Source: Anaerolineales bacterium
GTDB lineage: Bacteria > Chloroflexota > Anaerolineae > Anaerolineales > DRMV01
Direction of reading: 5' to 3'
DNA: 9,453 nt
Assembly (NCBI GenBank): GCA_026985785.1
Contig: JALSPT010000170.1
Location: forward strand, 1 to 9,453
Within the stretch, counting starts at the first letter, position 1, and every line of letters begins with the position of its first letter. The notes beneath the pieces were generated by a model. It was not told where the DNA came from and ran no database searches. It worked only from the letters and a program-made list of their open reading frames with translations. This document shows, in pieces, positions 6,306 through 9,453 of this stretch. A program made the position numbers and the translations under genes.

Positions 6306-7688
6306 TCACGCCAGCCAGGCAACCTGCCAGGGGGAAAGATCCCAGTGCAGCATCTCGCCGCTCACAACCTGCTCGACGCCGCTGAGCAGGTCGCGCACAA
6401 TTCGGCCATCCTCCCACCCCATCCCACGCACCGGCAAATGACAATGCCGACGCACCGCCGAAGCGTTGGCCACCACAGCCACCCCCTCGCCTGCCAATAA
6501 CCGCCCAAACGCCACACACCGTTGGGCGTTCCTGGCCATCAAGGGCACGAAAGCCCCCCGCCGCAGGGCCGGGATGCGCCGCCGCAGCGCGCTCAGCCGC
6601 TGCACCCAGCGACGGATCTCGCGCCGCCATTGCCCCTCATCCCACGGGAAAGCGCGACGGTTGTCGGGGTCCTTACCGCCCTCCAGCCCGATTTCATCGC
6701 CGTAATACACCGCCGGTGCGCCCGGATAGCCAAATTGCAACCCCATCGCCAGGCGCACTTTGGCCTCATCGCCCAACACGGTGATCACCCGCTCGGTATC
6801 GTGCGAGCCGAGGGGAAGATACATACCCTGAGCATGCTCGCCATAGAGCGCCACAAACGATTGCAACTGCTCGGCAAACGCCTCGGCTTCCAGCGCGCCG
6901 CCCACGAAACCCAAAATGGCCTCCCGCAAAGGATAGTGCATCAATCCATCGAAATGCCGTACCCAGCGGGCGTCCGCCGTCCAGATTTCGCCCACTAAGT
7001 AAGCATCCGGGTTGGCCTCCTTGACCACCTGGCGGAAGGTTTGCCAAAAGGCATCGTCGTCGATTTCGTTGGGCACATCCAGTCGCCAGCCGTCGATACC
7101 CTGCGCCAGCCAATAGCGTGCGACGTCGAAGATGAACGCCCGCACGGCAGGGTTGTCGGTATTGAGTTTCGGGAGGCTGCGGAAGCCCCACCAGGCCTCG
7201 TAATCCTCCGCCTGCCCCTCGCCGTAGGCCCGCGGCGGAAAGCGGCGGATGTGGTACCAGTCACGATAGGGCGAATGCTCCCCGTTCTCCAAAATGTCGT
7301 TGAAGGCAAAAAAGCCCCGCCCCGTATGGTTGAACACCCCATCCAGCACCACCCGCACGCCGTTGGCATGACAAGCCGCCAGCAAGGCGCGAAAATCGTC
7401 CATCGTGCCCAGTTTGGGGTCGATGCGGTAATAATCGCTGATGTTGTAACGATGGTTGCTGGTGGCCTGGAAGATGGGATTGAGGTAAATCGCCGTAATG
7501 CCCAGGTCAAGCAAATAATCCAGGCGCTGGAGGATGCCGCGCAGGTCGCCTCCCATGAAATTCCAAATGGTTGGCTTGCTACCCCAGGGCACCACATTGG
7601 GCGGATCGTTGGCGGGGTCGCCGTTGGCAAAACGGTCGGGGAAAATCTGGTAGAAAACGGCGTCGGGCACCCAGTAGGGCACGCTCAT
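6306..7688 (-). CDS. GH13 alpha-glucan hydrolase, neopullulanase/cyclomaltodextrinase type
   Basis: The 460-residue enzyme should hydrolyse alpha-1,4 (and perhaps alpha-1,6) bonds in maltodextrins, cyclodextrins or pullulan fragments. No signal peptide is visible, so it is probably cytoplasmic. The (beta/alpha)8 barrel begins almost at once (FYQIFPDRFANGDP, 12-25). Catalytic motifs are complete: DGVFNH (116-121), GWRLDVPNE with nucleophile Asp204, GEIW with acid/base Glu234, and GSHDTER with Asp297. LPKLN (172-176) is the fifth conserved region typical of the neopullulanase/GH13_20 group (MPKLN). A small C-terminal beta domain (about 378-460) follows. The N-terminal starch-binding domain (CBM34, about 120 residues) that cyclomaltodextrinases use to dimerise is absent. 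The ATG at 7688 has GAGGA seven bases upstream and overlaps the previous stop codon (ATGA), so the gene is translationally coupled. Exact substrate is uncertain. Confidence 0.93.
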   Translation of the reverse strand: MSVPYWVPDAVFYQIFPDRFANGDPANDPPNVVPWGSKPTIWNFMGGDLRGILQRLDYLLDLGITAIYLNPIFQATSNHRYNISDYYRIDPKLGTMDDFRALLAACHANGVRVVLDGVFNHTGRGFFAFNDILENGEHSPYRDWYHIRRFPPRAYGEGQAEDYEAWWGFRSLPKLNTDNPAVRAFIFDVARYWLAQGIDGWRLDVPNEIDDDAFWQTFRQVVKEANPDAYLVGEIWTADARWVRHFDGLMHYPLREAILGFVGGALEAEAFAEQLQSFVALYGEHAQGMYLPLGSHDTERVITVLGDEAKVRLAMGLQFGYPGAPAVYYGDEIGLEGGKDPDNRRAFPWDEGQWRREIRRWVQRLSALRRRIPALRRGAFVPLMARNAQRCVAFGRLLAGEGVAVVANASAVRRHCHLPVRGMGWEDGRIVRDLLSGVEQVVSGEMLHWDLSPWQVAWLA

Positions 7689-8629
7689 GGCGTCATCCTC
7701 GTCGTGGCGGCAGGGGGTGGAGCAAACAAGGCATCCAGCGCGGCGTCCAATGTGGGATAACGAAAGGCGTACCCTAAGGACAGCAAGCGATTGGGCAGCA
7801 CCCGCTGGCTGGCCAGCAAGACGGTGCTCATCTCACCCAGCAGCAGGCGCAGGGCAAAGGCCGGCACCGGCAAAAAGGCCGGGCGGTGCAACCGCTGCGC
7901 CAGAGCACGCACCAGTTGCGCATTGGTTACCGGTTGCGGGGCGGTCAGGTTGAAGGGACCGGTGGCCTCGTCGTGCGCCATCAAAAACAGCATCGCGCCC
8001 ACTTCGTCTTCCATGTGAATCCACGGCATCCACTGCCTGCCGGAGCCCAACGGGCCGCCCACCCCCAGGCGCACCGGCAAAAGCAAGCGCGGCAGCGCGC
8101 CGCCCTCGCGAGTGAGCACCACGCCCGTGCGCAACACCACCCGCCGCACGCCCAGCGCCTCCACCGGCGCGGTGCTGGCCTCCCAATCCACGCACAAACG
8201 CGCCAGAAAATCATCGCCCGGGGGTGTGTCTTCACCCACCAAAGCGTCGCCCCGATCGCCGTAATACCCCACCGCCGAAGCCTGGAGCAGCACCTTGGGG
8301 CGCGGCTGCGCCAGGCGGATGGCCGCCGTCAGCGCCCGCCCGCTTTCCACCCGGCTGGCGTACAACGCCCGCTTGCGCGCCGCCGTCCACCGGCCGGCAG
8401 CCAAGTTTTCGCCGATCAGGTTCACCACCACCTCGGCAGTGCGCAAATGGCGCGCCAGGGCGTTGGGGTCGTTCGGCGTCCAAAGCACCTTAGCCGCCCG
8501 CCGAAGCGCCCCTTTCACCGGCGCATCCGGGCGCCGGGTCAACACGCTGACCGTATCCCCGCGCGCCAAACAGGCTGCCGCCAATGCTCTGCCGATCAAT
8601 CCCGTGCCGCCAGCGATTACGACGTGCAT
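7685..8629 (-). CDS. TIGR01777-family SDR (NAD-dependent epimerase-like) protein
   Basis: The 314-residue protein belongs to the atypical short-chain dehydrogenase group that includes E. coli YfcH and human SDR39U1; its substrate is not known. The NAD(P)-binding GGTGLIG (7-13) is followed by VVVNLIGENLAAGRW (67-81), the family SAVGYYG block (118-124) and WIHMEDEVGA (203-212). The C-terminal DUF1731-like region ends with ASQRVLPNRLLSLGYAFRYP (273-292). Length matches the family (about 300). The start at 8629 has AGGAGGT six bases upstream, inside the last codons of the preceding gene, and only 3 bp separate the two genes. It overlaps the GH13 start by four bases. The tail APPPAATTRMTP is not conserved family sequence. 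Partnership with a glycosidase hints at a sugar-nucleotide or carbohydrate role but does not prove it. Confidence 0.93.
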   Translation of the reverse strand: MHVVIAGGTGLIGRALAAACLARGDTVSVLTRRPDAPVKGALRRAAKVLWTPNDPNALARHLRTAEVVVNLIGENLAAGRWTAARKRALYASRVESGRALTAAIRLAQPRPKVLLQASAVGYYGDRGDALVGEDTPPGDDFLARLCVDWEASTAPVEALGVRRVVLRTGVVLTREGGALPRLLLPVRLGVGGPLGSGRQWMPWIHMEDEVGAMLFLMAHDEATGPFNLTAPQPVTNAQLVRALAQRLHRPAFLPVPAFALRLLLGEMSTVLLASQRVLPNRLLSLGYAFRYPTLDAALDALFAPPPAATTRMTP

Positions 8630-8632
8630 CGT

Positions 8633-9453
8633 CTAACCTCCTGCTCCGTCTCTTTGTCCTACCTGCTGCACCACGGCGGTCGGCTGCCCCGCGGCGTCCA
8701 CCCAGCCCAGATAGGGGGCAGCACTGCCCGCGCTCAGGTAATCGGCAAACGCAGCGCCAATATCGTGGCGCGCCTGGAGGTAACGGAAATAATCCACATA
8801 CTGCTGTCCCCGGCTGGTTGCCCCCAGCGCGGCGTTCACATTGGCAAAATCGGTGACGAAAATCAACTTGTGGGGGTAACGCAAGCGCAACGGCTCGTAA
8901 CAGCGCCCCGCCTCCGGGCGATTCATCTCCGGGAAGGAGCGCCAGTAACAAGCCACGCCCAACCAATCCGCCGCGAGGGCAGCAGCATCGGCCTGGTCGA
9001 GGAAACGGCGGGCATCGAACCGCTGGTTGGGCACATCGCCGCCCGGCGAAAGCGCCGGAAAGCCCCACTTCGCCTGCGGGAACTGCTTCCGCCAGCGTTG
9101 CAGCACCTCCAAAAACCACGTCGCAAACGAGGCCCCGTCCGTCCATCCCACCATCCACCCGTGGGCGTGGAGGTTGGGCTGGGTATGAATTTCGAAATAG
9201 CGGATGCCCTGGGCGTAAAAACGCGTCACGGCAGGCTGCAACGTGTTCACAAACGCCTCTGGGCTCAGCGGACGATCATGCATCGCCGCGGTCAGGCGCG
9301 CCAGCAAAAAGATGTGGGGGGCAATCTGCCGCAAACGCGCAATGGCTTCATCAGGGGTATCCTGAGTAATGCGCACGGCCTCCAGGCGCGCCTGTCGCAC
9401 GGCGGCAAAATCCCCCTCGGAAAACTGCCCATCGGGGCGACACGCCGCGCCCA
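8633..9453 (-). CDS. GH-A-like TIM-barrel protein (5' end beyond the right edge)
   Basis: The frame is open to the right edge, so 272 C-terminal residues are visible and the start is missing. An internal GTG at 9400 has no ribosome binding site. The sequence looks like a glycoside hydrolase clan A-type barrel: RYFEIHTQPNLHAHGW (84-99) matches the beta-4 block that is usually ...NEPN. FGFP-like WGFPALSPGGD (129-139), WLGVACYWRSFPE (163-175) and LIFVTDFANVN (196-206) follow, the last resembling the beta-7 TEF block. In this copy Gln91 stands where the acid/base Glu is expected and Asp201 where the nucleophile Glu is expected. It may therefore be a non-catalytic, binding-only barrel or an altered enzyme. 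The alignment is by eye and the exact family is not identified. Upstream domains (signal peptide, SH3 or peptidase modules) could lie outside the window. The stop codon is 3 bp from the SDR gene. Confidence 0.75.
   Translation of the reverse strand, partial: GAACRPDGQFSEGDFAAVRQARLEAVRITQDTPDEAIARLRQIAPHIFLLARLTAAMHDRPLSPEAFVNTLQPAVTRFYAQGIRYFEIHTQPNLHAHGWMVGWTDGASFATWFLEVLQRWRKQFPQAKWGFPALSPGGDVPNQRFDARRFLDQADAAALAADWLGVACYWRSFPEMNRPEAGRCYEPLRLRYPHKLIFVTDFANVNAALGATSRGQQYVDYFRYLQARHDIGAAFADYLSAGSAAPYLGWVDAAGQPTAVVQQVGQRDGAGG
8636..8642 (-). promoter_or_regulatory. Ribosome binding site of the TIGR01777 gene
   Basis: AGGAGGT lies six bases before the ATG at 8629. It sits within the final codons of the barrel protein gene and overlaps the first base of its stop codon, so termination there probably feeds ribosomes into the SDR gene. 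Confidence 0.75.

Noticed and set aside
1..9453. tRNA, rRNA, CRISPR, insertion sequence or riboswitch
   Set aside because: I looked through the three non-coding gaps (1251-1417, 4618-4794, 5701-5781) and gene borders and found no cloverleaf, spaced repeats, transposase or long structured leader.

Overview
The window is GC-rich (by eye above 60%) and densely coded. It looks like a piece of a bacterial chromosome, most likely from the Chloroflexota (class Anaerolineae or a close relative). That placement is an inference. It rests on the gene families: a long eukaryote-like formate-THF ligase, an SPFH protein with a Pro/Thr tail, the SVSLGSS-type 'quinate 5-dehydrogenase' orphan family and a GH-A-like barrel protein. 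It also rests on the strong AGGAGG-type ribosome binding sites. I see no mobile element, CRISPR array, rRNA or tRNA.

Layout, left to right. (1) hemA, glutamyl-tRNA reductase (minus strand), starts with GTG at 1250 and runs off the left edge. (2) A strong intrinsic terminator (1375-1411) closes a three-gene minus-strand unit transcribed from about 4650 down to 1418: an SPFH/prohibitin-type membrane protein, a 72-residue Cys-containing small membrane protein and fhs. (3) A gene of the family often labelled 'quinate 5-dehydrogenase' (4795-5700, minus) is transcribed divergently from a PsiE-family membrane protein (5782-6303, plus). The 81-bp gap between them carries a palindromic ATTATAAT that reads as a perfect -10 box on both strands. 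(4) The plus-strand psiE gene converges on a minus-strand unit with a 2-nt gap. That unit, in transcription order, is a GH-A-like TIM-barrel protein (cut by the right edge), a TIGR01777-family SDR protein and a GH13 neopullulanase-type glycosidase. Its genes are 3 nt apart and then overlap by 4 nt (ATGA).

How the genes work together. hemA begins tetrapyrrole synthesis and fhs loads formate onto tetrahydrofolate; they are separate transcription units. The SPFH protein and the small membrane protein are translationally coupled and probably act together in the membrane. Their link to fhs may be only co-transcription. The right-hand unit joins an alpha-glucan hydrolase to two proteins of unknown role.

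Most worth a second look: the apparent loss of both catalytic glutamates in the TIM-barrel protein, the eukaryote-like insertion in fhs, the SPFH/small-protein pair without a visible NfeD partner, and the shared bidirectional -10. I did not find a clearly new multi-gene system. Most of the window is ordinary core metabolism plus a few uncharacterised families.
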